NCBI GenBank assembly: GCA_024760905.1 | Contig: CM045745.1 | Coordinates: 2,731,501-2,795,500 of the forward strand | Reading direction: 5' to 3' | Length of the DNA: 64,000 nt | Origin: Plotosus lineatus | Taxonomy: Eukaryota; Chordata; Actinopteri; Siluriformes; Plotosidae | Shown: positions 22,906 through 35,261 of the stretch, piece after piece | Position numbering within the stretch: the first letter of the stretch is position 1 | Layout of the letters: each line of letters begins with the position of its first letter | Notes under the pieces: model-generated | Seen by the model: the letters and a program-made list of their open reading frames with translations, nothing else | Told to the model about the DNA's origin: nothing | Database searches by the model: none | Translations under genes and position numbers: made by a program

Positions 22906-23400
22906 TCCTCAATCTCACCAACACGCCCTCCGTGGCGAAGGAAGATCCTGGGGCTCTGGGCATGGTTCTACCCATCACTGGAGTAGAGTACACTGAAATA
23001 GTCAAAAAGCTCCTCGGTGGTTGGGCCCCGGGGGTGGGTGAAATCCGCCCTGAATATCCCAGGGCGCTGGATGCTGTAGGATTGTCTTGCTTGACACGTT
23101 TCTGGAACCTTGCATGGTCATCGGGAGCCGTACCTCTGGATTTGCCAACCAGGGTTGTAGTCCCCTTTTTAAAAAGGGGGACCGGAGGGTGTGTTCCAGT
23201 TATCGTGTAATCACACTATTCAGCCTACCCTGGAAAGTCTATGCAGGGAAACTGGAGAGGAGGATCCGACCAATAGTTGAATCTCAGATTCAGGAGGGGC
23301 AATGTGATTTTCTTCCTGGCCGCGGCACTCTTGATCATCCCTAAACGCTCCACAGGATCTTGGAGGGTGGGGCACGCCCTTGATCAGCTGCCTTCTGATG
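22906..23400 (+). mobile_element. Rex3 (RTE clade) LINE fragment, reverse-transcriptase N-terminal part
   Basis: Two frames give APGVGEIRPEYPRALDAVGL and then KGDRRVCSSYRVITLFSLPW, RIRPIVESQIQEGQCDFLPG, in the order of Rex3 reverse transcriptase. A frameshift near 23165 and internal loss follow. It is dead. Confidence 0.85.
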
Positions 23401-23506
23401 TTTCAGCAGCTGATACCGGGTTGGGTAGTATTCATTACATACTTTGCAGATATGCACCACCGCAGGTGGTTGGTGAATTGTGCATTGAGAGTTTCAAATG
23501 TACACG

Positions 23507-23526
23507 CACAAAAAAAAAAAAAAAAA

Positions 23527-23594
<68 letters not shown>
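23507..23594. repeat. Poly-A, (CT)n, (AT)n compound microsatellite
   Basis: About 17 A, 10 CT and 22 AT units in a row. Confidence 0.95.
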
Positions 23595-23639
23595 TCACGA
23601 GTGCATGTATTATTGTTGATCGACATTTTTATAATATTT

Positions 23640-23980
23640 AAAAGCGTACACAGACATCTTACCCCCTCCCCCCTAGCGCACGTTTTGTACACTTAGGAAA
23701 ATGTTGAATGACCCCTTAAAATATTTGCCTTTTTTTAAAGCACGGCAGAACAATCAAATGTGTTGTTACTGATGAACATTATAGACATTCTCCAGGGGAA
23801 GGCGGTCTTGAATTACCGTGTAAACTCACTTTTACAGGCAGTGAACGCCTCATTTTACCGTTACAGAAATTAATCGAATAAAATTGGTAAGTTTGATCTA
23901 CGATTTTGCTCCCAGTATGCATGGGGGGTTAATAGATGTAAGAGGCTGGGCCGATCCCAGTCAACTCCAGGAAAAATTGG
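23640..23980 (-). mobile_element. Pogo-like element (family C), fragment, copy 2
   Basis: It matches 41870-42105. The + strand carries the 45-codon frame TIKCVVTDEHYRHSPGEGG ending QKLIE and a stop (to about 23880), also present in copies 1 and 3. The acidic-peptide side of the element is missing. Confidence 0.65.
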
Positions 23981-24034
23981 GGTACATCCTTGACAGCTTT
24001 TTCAGAAACCATTGTATGATCACAAACCATATTT

Positions 24035-24325
24035 TTATTCATTCACTTTCTAAACTGCTTAATCTAACTTTGGTCACATGAGAGTTTTAGCCAGTCGAAG
24101 CTGAGTTTGAGTGAAATTAGTGTTCATCCAGAACAGCTCTGCATCACTAGGCAACGCCACACACACACACACACACCTAAGAGTGTCTTAGAGTAAAACC
24201 ACACAGACATGGTGGGGGGACATGAACACTGGCAGACCTAAACTTCTTTGCTAAGCCAAGGACTTGAACCCAGAACTTTTTTGCTGTGAGGTGAATGTGC
24301 TAACCTCTACTTCACCATGTCACCC
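24035..24325 (-). mobile_element. tRNA-derived SINE with ATTCATT-type tail
   Basis: Minus strand: tRNA-like head with AGGTTAGCACATTCACCTCA and B box GTTCAAGTCC. The tail end is AGCAGTTTAGAAAGTGAATG. A (CA) tract lies in the middle. It is related to the copies at 39430-39780 and 59325-59700. Confidence 0.7.
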
Positions 24326-24520
24326 ATAATCCCCACAGTAAATAAGGAACACCTCAAATATTCCTGCACTAATTGCTTCATCTCTGTTAATTCTTCGTCT
24401 GAAATTGATTCATTTTTAGCATTTTTTTGTATGCGGTCACATTTCATGTAGGGCTGAATTGTTTTTGCCATGAGCTTAATGGATGTAAGCTGTTTGTGCT
24501 ATGTGACTGATACTTTACAT

Positions 24521-24851
24521 CAGGGATCACCAACGTGGTGCCCGCGGGCACCAGGTAGCCCGCAAGGACAATATAAGTTGCCCGCGGACCTGTTCACTGC
24601 TATTTTTAGGACAGGCCCATGGCTCCATAGCGCCACTCTTCATTGAGCTGCATCTTATTTTTTTCTATATATTTTTAAATCCAAGCAATATCTTCACATA
24701 GATGAATCTCATTAATTATTAATAATAACATATAATTAAAGGTAAACTGAGCAAATTTGTAATTTCAGAAGTGTATATCGACCTGGTATCCCTTCGCATT
24801 AATTGGTACCCAAGAAGTAGCTCTCAGTTTCAAAAAGGTTGGTGACCCCTG
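24521..24851. mobile_element. Non-autonomous hAT element with perfect 8-bp target duplication
   Basis: The ends are CAGGGATCACCAAC and (inverted) CAGGGGTCACCAAC. CTTTACAT flanks both sides exactly (24513-24520 and 24852-24859). The element is 331 bases long and non-coding, with AGCTCTCAGTTTC near the right end as in hAT-type MITEs. The 8-base duplication is the hallmark of hAT transposition. Confidence 0.92.
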
Positions 24852-25059
24852 CTTTACATCAACTACAATTAATGTGCTCTGTGGGCCAACAGATTCCAGC
24901 AGTCTCGACAACCGAGCTCGTGTCAGAGGTCATGAATCCCCTATGTTTTTAAATACTGTGGTAAACTAGACAATAACCCTGGCCCCCCCCCCCCCCTTCT
25001 TCTTATGGAGTTTGTATTTTATATATTGAGTTAAATAACATTTCTAAGTTCTGTATTTT

Positions 25060-25515
25060 GTATATGGTCGTGTCCTTGGGTGGTGGTCCAATATATGGCC
25101 AAGGTTTCTGGTCAGTTGCCCATAGATTGTGTGGGTCTTTCTGAAACTGTTGCTACAACGTTGAAGGCATGAAATTCTGTGCTGTAAAATTAATATTTTT
25201 GTGACTGAGATGAATGAAGCCGTTCCAGCATGTCAGTGATGTGCACAAAGCAAGTTCAATGTTGAGATGGGTTATCAAGTGTGAACCACAAGCTCAAGCC
25301 CACTGAACACCTTTGGGGTGAACTGGAGCACTGACTTCACCCGACACCTTCTCAAAGATCATCAGTATCTGACCCCACTAACTGCTCGTAGTAAGCCTTC
25401 CCTGAAGAGCGGAGCCTTTTACAGACATAAGGGCAGGACCATCTTTGGAATGGGACATTGATTAAATGCACATGGTTGTGATGGGCATTGACATGTCTTA
25501 GGAGTTAAAATGGTC
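25060..25515 (+). mobile_element. Decayed Tc1/mariner-like element, 3' half
   Basis: The DNA still reads like a fish Tc1-type transposase end: CCACTGAACACCTTTGGGGT encodes (P)xEHLW-like residues and is followed by a degraded C-terminus. AATGCACATGGTTGTGATGG lies near the 3' end. There are multiple stops. Confidence 0.55.
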
Positions 25516-26035
25516 AAAACCAGAACATGTTTGCTGGTTGTTCCACTGAGTCCCATGTAAACAACGCAAGGTTTAGAATGGCTTGGTTCACCTTTTATTA
25601 ATTAAAAGCCCCAATCAAGAAATTATCTTGCAACTTATGATCTAGATGTTCTTAAATTTGTCTATTTTTTTTGTTTGTTGTTGTTTTAAATGGCATTTGA
25701 GGCAGAATTAATTTTTTTTTAGACTTGTACATTTTTGGGCACCTCTCAATTTCTATATTACATGTGGCTAAATCTGGCAAGAGTCTTGTTCTGGTTCTTC
25801 AGCAGATGTAGAAAACGATCCGATATGCTTGTAACTAGTAAATGGACCTCAGGATGTGTTTCCAATAGATTTAGGAAGTTCCTCAGGAGCATAGCATTGC
25901 ATGTCATGTGTCTTCTGCTTATGAAACTCTGTATGAATCTATATTAAATATGACTGGAATAAAATGTACAAAATGTCTTCAGCTATACAAATCTATAGCT
26001 GCAGAGGGGAAATCATTCTTTCTGTTAAAACATTT
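25516..26035. other. No gene or recognised repeat
   Basis: Target sequence for the RTE insertion. The 17-base duplicated target begins at 26036. Confidence 0.5.
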
Positions 26036-26052
26036 TTACAAAACATCAAAAT

Positions 26053-29000
26053 CTTCTTCTTTTCCTTTCGGCTGTTCCCTTCAGGGGTCGCCACAGCAAA
26101 TGATCTGCCTCCATCTCTCCCTATCCTCTGCATCTTCTACTCTTACTCCAACGACCTTCATGTCCGCCTTCACTGCATCCATAAATCTTCTCTTTGGTCT
26201 TCCTCTGGGCCTTTTGCCTGGTAGTTCCAACCTCAGCATCCTACGACCAATATACTCACTATCCCTCCTCTGTACATGTCCAAACCATCTCAATCTAGCC
26301 TCTCTGACTTTGTCTCCAAAACATCTAACATGTGCTGTCCCTCTGATGTACTCATTTCTGATCCTATCCATCCTCGTTACTCCCAAAGAGAACCTCAACA
26401 TTTTCATCTCTGCTACCTCCAACTCTGACTCCTGTCTTTTCCCCAGGGCCACTGTCTCTAAACCATACAACATTGCTGGCCTCATCACCGTCTTGTACAC
26501 TTTTCCCTTCATTCTTGCCGATACTCTCCTATCACACATCACACCGGACACTTTTCTCCATCCATTCCAACCTGCCTGCACGCTTCTTCACCTCTTTTCC
26601 ACACTCTCCATTGCTCTGGATTGTTGAGCCTAAGTACTTAAAATCCTCCACCTTCTTTATCTCTGCCCCCTGTAACCTCAAAGTTCCTCTTGGGTCCTTG
26701 TCGTTCACACACATGTATTCTGTCTTACTAAGACTAACCTTCAATCCCCTCCTTTCCAGGGCATACCTCCACCTCTCTAGATTTTCCTCCACTTGGTCTC
26801 TGCTCTCACTACAGATCACAATGTCATCTGCAAACATCATAGTCCATGGAGATTCTTGTCTAACCTCATCTGTTAGCCTGTCCATCACCATAGCAAACAA
26901 GAAGGGGCTGAGAGCTGACCCTTGATGTAGTCCCACCTCCACCTTGAACTCTTCTGTCACACCGACAGCACACCTCACCACTGTCTTACATCTATCATAC
27001 ATGTCCTGCACCACTCTAACATACTTCTCTGTCACTCCAGACTTCCTCATACAATACCACAGTTCTTCTCTCGGCACCCTGTCATATGCTTTCTCCAGAT
27101 CCACAAAGGCACAATGCAGCTCCTTCTGACCTTCTCTGTACTTCTCTATTAACATCCTCAAAGCAAACACTGCATCTGTGGTGCTCTTTCTTGGCATGAA
27201 ACCAAACTGTTGTTCACAAATGCTGACCTCTGCCCTTAGTCTTGCTTCCACTATTCTTTCCCATAGCTTCATTGTATGGCTCATCAACTTTATCCCTCTG
27301 TAGTTGCCACAACTCTGTACATCGCCCTTGTTCTTAAAAATGGGCACAAGCACACTTCTCCTCCATTCCTCTGGCATCTGCTCACTTTCTAAGACCTTGT
27401 TGAATATTCTTGTCAGAAAATCTACTGCTACCTCCCCTAGACACTTCCATACCTCAACTGGTATGTCATCAGGGCCAACTGCCTTTCCACTCTTCATCCT
27501 CTTCAATGCCCTCCTCACTTCTCCCTTACTAATCTTTGCTACTTCCTGCTCCTCAACGGTCACCCCTTCTACTCTTTTTTCTCTCTCATTTTCCTCATTC
27601 ATCAGCTCTTCAAAGTACTCTTTCCATCTTCCCAGCACACTTCTGTCATCAGTCAATACATTTCCCTCTCTGTCCTTTATCACTCTAACTTGCTGCACGT
27701 CTTTCCCATCTCTATTTCTCTGCTGTGCTAACCTGTATAGATCATTTTCTCCCTCCTTACTGTTCAACCTATCATACAAGTCATCATACGCCCTCTGTTT
27801 GGCCTTTGACACTGCTACCTTCGCCTTACGCTGTGTCTCCCTGTACTCCTGTTTACTCTCTTCGGTCCTCTCAATGTCCCACTTCTTCTTGGCTAACCTC
27901 TTCTTTTGTACACACTCCTGCACTTCCTCATTCCACCACCAAGTTTCCTTATCTACTTTCCTTCCAGAGGACACACCAAATACTCTCCTACCGGTCTCCC
28001 TGATCACATTGGCTGTGGTTGTCCAGTCCTCTGGAAGCACTTCCTGACTACCCAAAGCCTGTTTCAACTCCTCCTTGAAGACAACACGACACTCTTCCTT
28101 TTTCAACTTCCACCACTTTGTCTTCTGCTCTACCTTTGCCTTTTTCACCTTTCTCACCATCAGTGTCGTCCTGCACACCACCATCCTATGCTGTTTGGCA
28201 ACACTCTCACCCACTACTACTTTGCAGTCACTGACTTCCTTCAAATTACCTCGCCTACACAAGATGTAGTCTACCTGTGTGCTCTTACCTCCGCTTTCAT
28301 AAGTCACCCTATGCTTCTGTTTCTTCTGGAAGAAAGTATTCACCACAGCCATTTCCATCCTTTTTGCAAAATCGATCAACATCTGTCCTTCTGTGTTCCT
28401 GTCCTGGATACCAAACCTGCCCATCACTTCCTCGTCCCCTCTGTTGCCTGCACCAACATGTCCATTGAAGTCTGCTCCAATGACCACTCTTTCACCTCTG
28501 GGGGTACTCTGCATCACTTCATCTAACTCACTCCAGAATCTCTCCTTCTCTTCTAGCTTACATCCTGCCTGTGGGGCATAAGCACTAACAACATTGACTA
28601 TCACGCCTTCAATTTCTAACTTGAGACTTATCACTCTGTCTGACACTCTTTTCACTTCTAGAACATTCCTGACAAACCCCTCCTTCAAGATGACTCCTAC
28701 TCCATTTCTCTTCCCATCCACACCATTATAAAACAGTTTAAACCCTGCTCCTAAGCTTTTAGCCTTTCTACCTTTCCACCTTGTCTCCTGAACACACAGT
28801 ATGTCCACCTTCCTCCTCTGCATCATGTCAGCCAGCTCCCTATCTTTTCCTTGCATAGTTCCAACATTCAAAGTCCCTACTCTCAGTCCGAGGCTCACGC
28901 ATTTCCTCTTCTCTCTCTGCCTACGGACACGCCTCCCGCCTCTCCTTCTTCGACGTCTTCGACCAACAGTAGTCCAATTTCCATCAGCACCCTGTTGGTT

Positions 29001-29203
29001 GACAGCACTGATGGCGGTCGTTGTTAACCCGGGCCTCGACCGATCCGGTATGAATTTTGTTTTGATCATTTGCATTTTTAAATGTGGCAGAAGTTTTACG
29101 CCGGATGCCCTTCCTGTCGCAACCCTCTGCATTTATCCGGGCTTGGGACCGGCATAAGGGGGAGAGACACTGGTTAGTGCCCCCCCCCCGCCTCATGGCT
29201 GCA
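26053..29203 (-). mobile_element. Full-length RTE-clade LINE with perfect 17-bp target duplication
   Basis: The flanks 26036-26052 and 29204-29220 are the same 17 bases (TTACAAAACATCAAAAT). Between them lies 3151 bases: a 5' leader starting ATGCAGCC, one long ORF, and the 3' tail TGTGGCGACCCCTGAAGGGA...GCCGAAAGGAAAAGAAGA. Structure and domains are those of an Expander/BovB-like RTE. The intact ends and target duplication show one clean, probably young insertion. Fragments at 1-439 and 21550-22428 belong to the same family. Confidence 0.95.
26081..29132 (-). pseudogene. RTE endonuclease-reverse transcriptase, one frameshift
   Basis: The ORF runs from 29132 in one frame for 866 codons. A shift near 26565-26575 then moves the rest (to the stop at 26081) into another frame. 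A 2-base loss in a GT repeat, before the codons for QAGWNGW, explains it. Domains: an arginine-rich N-terminus (about 60-80); an APE-type endonuclease (about 85-310) with LRVGTLNVGTM, QETRWKG, SAYAPQ, GADFNGHVG, DYILCRR and AKQHRMVV, where QH replaces the usual SDH; and a reverse transcriptase (about 545-800) with FVDLEKAYDRVP, GLHQGSALSPFLF and catalytic FADD in MMFADDIVI. Past the shift is a C-terminal region with MLYGLETV and RWFGHVQRRD. The protein would nick DNA and copy RTE RNA, and perhaps SINE RNA with the same tail. Long + strand frames here (25908-26627, 26473-26925, 27304-28047, 27906-28526) are antisense shadows. Confidence 0.92.
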
Positions 29204-29220
29204 TTACAAAACATCAAAAT

Positions 29221-29850
29221 GTTTATAATTAATGCTTGTGAAAGCAACCACAGCCAGTAAAGCCAGGGTCATGGCCAGCTCATAATACTTCAAGTAGGTG
29301 TCTTTTTGAAAAAAGAATAAAAAAACAAAAGTCCTTGTTTGTAATGGCAATTAAAGTAGTATGTGTTTAATGAGGGACTCGAGCATGACAGCTCTCTATC
29401 CCATGGTTCTGATTACTGTCACTCAGATGCTGGTTCGCTGGATGGCACAGACACCCACTTGGCCACCCTGTCATTTTCTCCTGGATGACATCTCGCCTCT
29501 CGCCATCTCGAAATCCTCATTCGATTTACATATACAACTATTTGAAGCAAGAGTGTATAAAATTATATACAAATTAATTTTGAATTTGTTCCAGAATGTT
29601 TCCCAATTTGAAATAAATACTTTCTGAATCTGTAAAGTATCTGTAACTGTCGAAAAATTCATAAGAATGATTTTTGTCAGCCAAAAAAATTACAGTTTAC
29701 ACATCGTATGTTTTACAGCGGGTTTCTTCCAAACTTGATTTTCTGTTGTGATACTTTCACCATTTTCACTAAAGTATCTGGATTGTGTGACAATGGGATT
29801 CCTGTGGACTTAAAATTTGCAATAAAACAACTTGACCAACTGGACTCAGT
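29221..29850. other. No gene or recognised repeat
   Basis: AT-rich sequence with short chance frames only. Confidence 0.45.
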
Positions 29851-30150
29851 TTGGGCAGCACGATGGTTCACTGGTTCGCACGGTCGCCTCACAGTTTAAT
29901 GAGGGAAAAAAAGACAGCGGTGTCATACTGGTTAGAGAAGCAGCTCTGGGATTGAAAGGTTGCTGATTAGGCAGGAAACCGGTGCAGTGGAGGGGCATTT
30001 CCCCTTCCTCCACCTTCATTGCTAAAGTGCCTCTGAGTCAGGCGCCTCAGCCCCAGCTGCTCTCCAGGTGTTGCTGTGCGGCTGCGACTGCTCCGAGTGC
30101 TCGGCGAGTGTAGACATGCTCACTTGAGGTTTGCATGTTCTCCCCTGGTC
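29851..30150 (+). mobile_element. Two adjoining tRNA-SINE fragments
   Basis: 29853-29897 is a tRNA-like head (GGGCAGCACGATGGTTCACT...CGGTCGCCTCACAG). From about 29912 a second SINE head and body follow (TACTGGTTAGAGAAGCAGC, later CAGCCCCAGCTGCTCTCCAG), as in common teleost SINEs. Both are decayed. Confidence 0.6.
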
Positions 30151-30542
30151 CAGTTGTAGCTTTTTGTCTGGTAAAGAAGGAAGGGATTTATTTTTTCTTT
30201 AATTTGCTGAAGATGACAGTAATTGAAGATACAAGTTTGCTCATAAATCATTGTTAGTAAAGGAGATAATCTATTTTATTCAAAACATATTGATAGAATA
30301 TCTTTTTGAAGTCTTGACAATGGAGCCATTTATTTGCAGTTTATGCACAGCAACAATAACTCTGTTTACTTTTCTCCCCACCCCATAGTTTGATGTACAG
30401 CAGTGTTCCCATTAAGGAGAACTGAGCTTGTGCCAGTACTGTGTTCAGATGATTCAAAAGCTGGAGGCATCGGGAGCGAAGCAACCAATCTTGACTGCGT
30501 AGCTTGATTGTTGGCAAAAACAAGGGGAGGGGTAGGAGGAGG

Positions 30543-30545
<3 letters not shown>

Positions 30546-30595
<50 letters not shown>

Positions 30596-30606
30596 TGCAT
30601 GTGTGC
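30546..30606. repeat. (GT)n and (GCGT)n microsatellite
   Basis: About 16 GT units followed by GCGT units. Its antisense HT-repeat frames are not genes. Confidence 0.95.
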
Positions 30607-30759
30607 AGGCGTCCAGCTGTCCTGTACTCTTTCCATCGTCTGAGCCGAACAATGACTCCAATGCTCTGGAGTTGACTCTTGATTGAATCATGAACTGATT
30701 CACGAGAAGTGACCCCCCCCCCCCCCAATTGTTTATAAAGAGACGCATTAGGTTGGAAA

Positions 30760-31292
30760 TACAGGGATCCCTCGCTACTTTGCGCTTCAATTCATGCGGC
30801 TTCAGTGCATCGTGTTTTTTTTTTTTTTTTTTTTTTTAAATATATTAATTGAATTAAAAAATAAGGAACTTAAGGAAGAATAGGGGCAAAGTTAAGGAAA
30901 ATGCCTCAAAAACAAGACCAATTATGCAAAAAAAGAAGAAACCCCTAAACAAACACTAAAAACCTCCCATCAAAACTACTTGCATTGTTGTAAGATGCGC
31001 ATCTGAGTGCGTGCACGCACGCCTGCATGTGTCTTCTTCCCATGCAATTCCATCTGTATGTGTGTGCATTTATATTGTATTTACATCTGATGCATTATTT
31101 TTTAATGTTTAATTGTTATTATAAGTATTTATGGAATTGAATATGTATTCATTGATATTATATACACATATACATGTATGTATATGTCAGTCGGGGGGCA
31201 CCCATCCCACCCCACCCACTTTGTGGAATTCGGTGGTCTGGGAGGGGGGGATCTCCGTCCCAATTAACCGTGGAAAGTGAGGGATGCTTGTA
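30760..31292. mobile_element. Pogo-like MITE (family H), copy 3
   Basis: The left end is TACAGGGATCCCTCGCTACT and the right end AAGTGAGGGATGCTTGTA. The interior has ACAAGACCAATTATGC and a GT/GC-rich patch. It lies four bases from copy 4 in the same orientation. Confidence 0.8.
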
Positions 31293-31296
31293 GGTG

Positions 31297-32070
31297 TACA
31301 GTGATCCCTTGCTACTTCAAGCTTCATTTTCTGCGGCTTCAGTGCATCATGGGTTTTTCAAAAATATTCAAAATCAAAAAATATTTTTAAAAAATAAGGA
31401 AATTAAGGAAAAATAGGGAAGAAGTTAAGGAAAATTCCACAAAACAAGGCCAATTATGCAAAACCAACAAACAAACAAACAAACAAAAACAACCCAAAAT
31501 CCCCCATCAAATCTACTTACATTTTTATGTGGGGTGGGGTGTGTGTGTGTGTGTGCGTGCGTGTGTGCGTGCGTGCGTGTACAGATGCTCCCCGACTTAC
31601 GTTTTTAATTGGTTCCGGACGGCTGAACATAAGTTGTTACAGTGACATATGACGCTCATACTGTACTATACATCCATAAATACCATTACCGTATCTCATA
31701 AAACACCCCTAAATCAATTATTATAAACATGACATTGTAAAATAATATCAAATATATCAAATAATATCAACATTCATTTCAAATAAGTCACTTAGTTATA
31801 CCGAGTCACTTTACATGAAGTTTAAAACAGTCAATCAACGCTGACAATATGTGAAGCGCTCAATACTGAAAGTAGTGTACTTGCGAAAGCCTCGGTATTT
31901 GTATTTATTTACATCTAATGCATTATTTTTGAAAGTTTCATTATTATTATAAGTATTTATAGTGTTGAATATGTATCTATTGATATTATATACACATACA
32001 TGTACGTATACGTCAATCGGGGGGGGGGGGGTCGGCCCCCATCAACCGCAGAAAATGAGGGATCCCTGTA
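31297..32070. mobile_element. Pogo-like MITE (family H), copy 4, with inserted family-G fragment
   Basis: The ends are TACAGTGATCCCTTGCTACT and GAGGGATCCCTGTA. Both outer parts align to copy 3. About 31580-31900 is extra and starts TACAGATGCTCCCCGACTTA. It matches the family G element at 51124-52003, so G entered an H copy. Confidence 0.75.
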
Positions 32071-33400
32071 CACTAGTCGTCGTCCTCCTTCTGTATATAT
32101 CAATGTTTAAAGAAAAGCAAAAAAAATTTGCCAACGAAATTTTGACACAAACTTATAGAAAGGTTCAGTGTACAGTGCATAGCAGTAGTAATACATGTAC
32201 AGACCCGATTTGCATCCAACCCGTCTTTTGACCTGTTGATCAGAACCAAATGCGGTCGTAAGCCCGACACTACAAGCTGAAAAATATCCGGGAACCTCAC
32301 AAAGTTCTGAAATATGGTTTTCTTGGGGACAAACCGCAATTCCCCACAAGTGGTAACTCAGTTTTCACTTTTTTATTCCATTTTGATTGAATGATGACAT
32401 TATACTATAATGTTCCAGATTTTGGGAGTCACGGGCTTTTAACACGAACTGGTCATTTCTCTGGCACAAAGCTGTATGAAATGTTTGTACAGGAAGTGAG
32501 GTCTAGGTTGTGCAGGGTGCATCATGTTGCAGAGTTTGTGCAGGGGTGACGTTCACAGTGAGCGTATTACAGCAGAACTTTTTTCTCTATCAGTGGTTCA
32601 CAACTCTGCATCTACATCCTGGCCTCTCTCTCACTCGCTCTACTCTTTCCCTTGCTTTATCTCTCCACAGGAAGTGGTATGTTTAGACTGAACTAAAGAT
32701 GTAAACACACAGCAGGTCAGAGCACGGCTGGACTATCAGCTGCACACATGCCTCTGAGCTCAATGCATCATGCTTGCGGAGCTGCTTCCAGCCTCGGATT
32801 CCCTCTAGTTCCACGAAGGCTGTTTAATACTCATGCTTCATTTCTTTACGGAGTTTTATGACTTTGTATGCAAATGGTTGTTCCATGGACTTTGGTCTCA
32901 CCAAGGCTCACTGTTTTTGATGGAAATTGGAGAAATTGTTAAAGCAGACTAGATTGTAAGGAAAAGCAAAACCAGTAAAGCTCTCAAAGGCATTTTAGTC
33001 TCTGTGGTGGGTAGGGGGAGGTCTTGGTGTGATTCTAAAAATATTTGTTGAGGGGGGAATATTAAGTTCATTAATAGACGGATTTAAATGTGGTCAAGCA
33101 GTAGTCACGTGACAAATGTGTGCGCGCACAGACTGGATGCAAAAAAAGTTTCCGTTCTCGTTGTACCGATGTTACTGGTATGTTACTGGTTGATCATCAA
33201 GGTTTTCTTGTGTTGTGTCTTGTGTATGTTTTCTGTTAGAGCTATAATTCCAGACATCCATCCTCTACTTCTGTCTTTTTTCAGGGGGCTGATTTTCATC
33301 ATTTATGTCTCGTTTGTGCTTTCTTTCATTCCTGTAAAAGCAGCGCAGGATTTTTAAAATGATTTTATTATAGGTCTCTTAAATAACAAACATGCAAGGA
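32071..33400. other. Unassigned
   Basis: No repeat ends or known proteins. Frames at 32100-32349 (minus) and 33088-33357 (plus) are short and unrecognised. Confidence 0.45.
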
Positions 33401-33404
33401 ACTG

Positions 33405-33720
33405 AAGTTTGTGCATTTCAGGGGTGTCCTTTGTCACCGATTCTGTTCATAATTTTTATGGACAGAATTTCTAGGTGCAGTTGAGGGGTTCTGGTTTGGT
33501 GGCCATCGGATCTCGTCTCTGCTTTTTGCGGATGATGTTGTCCTTTTGGCTTCATCAAGTCGAGATCTCCAGCTCTCATTGGAGCGATTCGTAGCCGAGT
33601 GCGAAGTGGATGAGGATCAGTACCTCCAAGTCCGAGGCCATGGTTCTCACTTGGATAAGGGTGGAATGCATCGACAGACAGATCACTGCAGACATTTCAC
33701 TCTCCTTTTCTAGAAGTTGT
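33405..33720 (+). mobile_element. Rex3 LINE fragment, catalytic reverse-transcriptase region
   Basis: CAGGGGTGTCCTTTGTCACC encodes QGCPLSP, followed by ILFIIFMDRIS and a degraded FADDVVLLAS (TTTGCGGATGATGTTGTC near 33517). The frame is then broken up to a TSKSEAMVL-like stretch near 33630. Confidence 0.8.
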
Positions 33721-34289
33721 GTGTATTCACAATCTTATAAATAAACTTACTTACTGTTATTGAAGAGAAAGACCGAGATAAGTTCCGCATACAGTAAAAC
33801 CAGAGGCAGGAAGTTAACTTGTGATGGGCACTGCGCATGTGCAAGCCCAAGCTGACCAATCAGTGTGCTCATTTCAGATCTTCCTTAGCAACTAGCCTGC
33901 ATTGTTTACGAGCATATCGTCTTCATAACCTTTATTTTATTCACTGAAACGGCATTTTAATATCAAAACAGTATCCAAAATGGAGAGACGACTTCACGGC
34001 CGTTCTTCTGGTGTATGGATTATAGTGTCTTGTACCGAACTCGGTGAATAATTGCAAAGTAGTAAGTTTGCTACTGTTTTTATCTAGTTTTATGAGGGTG
34101 CGCGCCAGGAAAATGGGGAAAAAAGACATTTTTTACTGAGTTTTAGTCGATTTCACTTGATCAAGTGATAGTCGAATACTTGTTTTAACAGTTTATGCAA
34201 AAATCTGGACCATTTTTATTTTTCTGGCCTTTATCTCAAAAGTGGTCTGTGCAACAAGCGCCTACTTTTGGTGGAGCGTCTCACATTTA
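33721..34289. other. Unassigned
   Basis: No repeat or exon recognised. Confidence 0.4.
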
Positions 34290-34470
34290 GTGATTTACAT
34301 TTACGGCATTTGGCAGATGCTCTTTTCCAGAGCGACTTATAATTATCATTGTTTTTAATACAACTTGAGCAATTGAGTGCTCAAGGGCCCAAGAGTGATG
34401 ACAGTGGGATTGAACCGCTAACCTACAGATCAGTAACCCATCACATTAACCACGAAGCCACCACTGCCCT
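34290..34470 (-). mobile_element. tRNA-derived SINE with L2-type tail
   Basis: Minus strand: head GGCAGTGGTGGCTTCGTGGT with B box GGTTCAATCCC. The tail AGTCGCTCTGGAAAAGAGCA then AAATGCCGTAAATGTAAATC is close to the L2-type LINE 3' tail at about 49530-49580. Confidence 0.8.
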
Positions 34471-35199
34471 GTCATCATGTCAAACTAAAGCAGTTTTCTT
34501 TCTGACAGCGAACTTCCTGTCAGTCCTTTAATCAGTTAGTTTGTAATTCAAGCTGTATTTTTTTTCCTTTCATGGTGTTGGAGGTCAATTTGCAATTGTA
34601 GGTAATACAGAAGCCTTTGTACTCAATTAATTTCTGTCTTGCTGCCTGTTCCTCTATCTGGGCCAAAAACACAGTCCATCTTGCCTTGTTGCTATGGTTA
34701 CGGTGAAAGACGGAATTCCCTGTGCTTTAGTTTCAGGTTTTAAGATGCAGCCTGAATGAACGAACACTTACAGTTTCAATTACAGTCGTCTATACACATT
34801 GCTTTTGAAAACCAGTTCAGATTTGAATCTCTGTCGGCGAATCAGCTGGAAATCACCCAGATGTATACAGGTGCAGCTCAATATTAAATAAAGCAAAGCG
34901 TGTTTGACATCACAAGGCAATCTACATTCTATACTGTTCACTAGTTTTACCATGTTAGAATTACTGTGTTAAAGTGGGGGAAATAATTACAACAACTATT
35001 TAAATTTTGTTACATTCATTATTAATTCTCCAGAAAACAGCAGTACAAATTATTAATAAGTCTGGGTTCCGTGATCACTTAAACTCATTACTGTCAAAGT
35101 CAAAATGATTAAAATTCACACATTTGTAAAATATCAAATAATGTCCAAGTCCAAAATCAATACATTACAGAGAAATATTCAAAATCTATTCAGGGGGAG

Positions 35200-35261
<62 letters not shown>

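Noticed and set aside
25908..28526. Several long + strand open frames (239, 150, 247 and 206 residues)
   Set aside because: All are antisense to the RTE LINE protein; they exist because the sense frame is open and GC-poor in stops.
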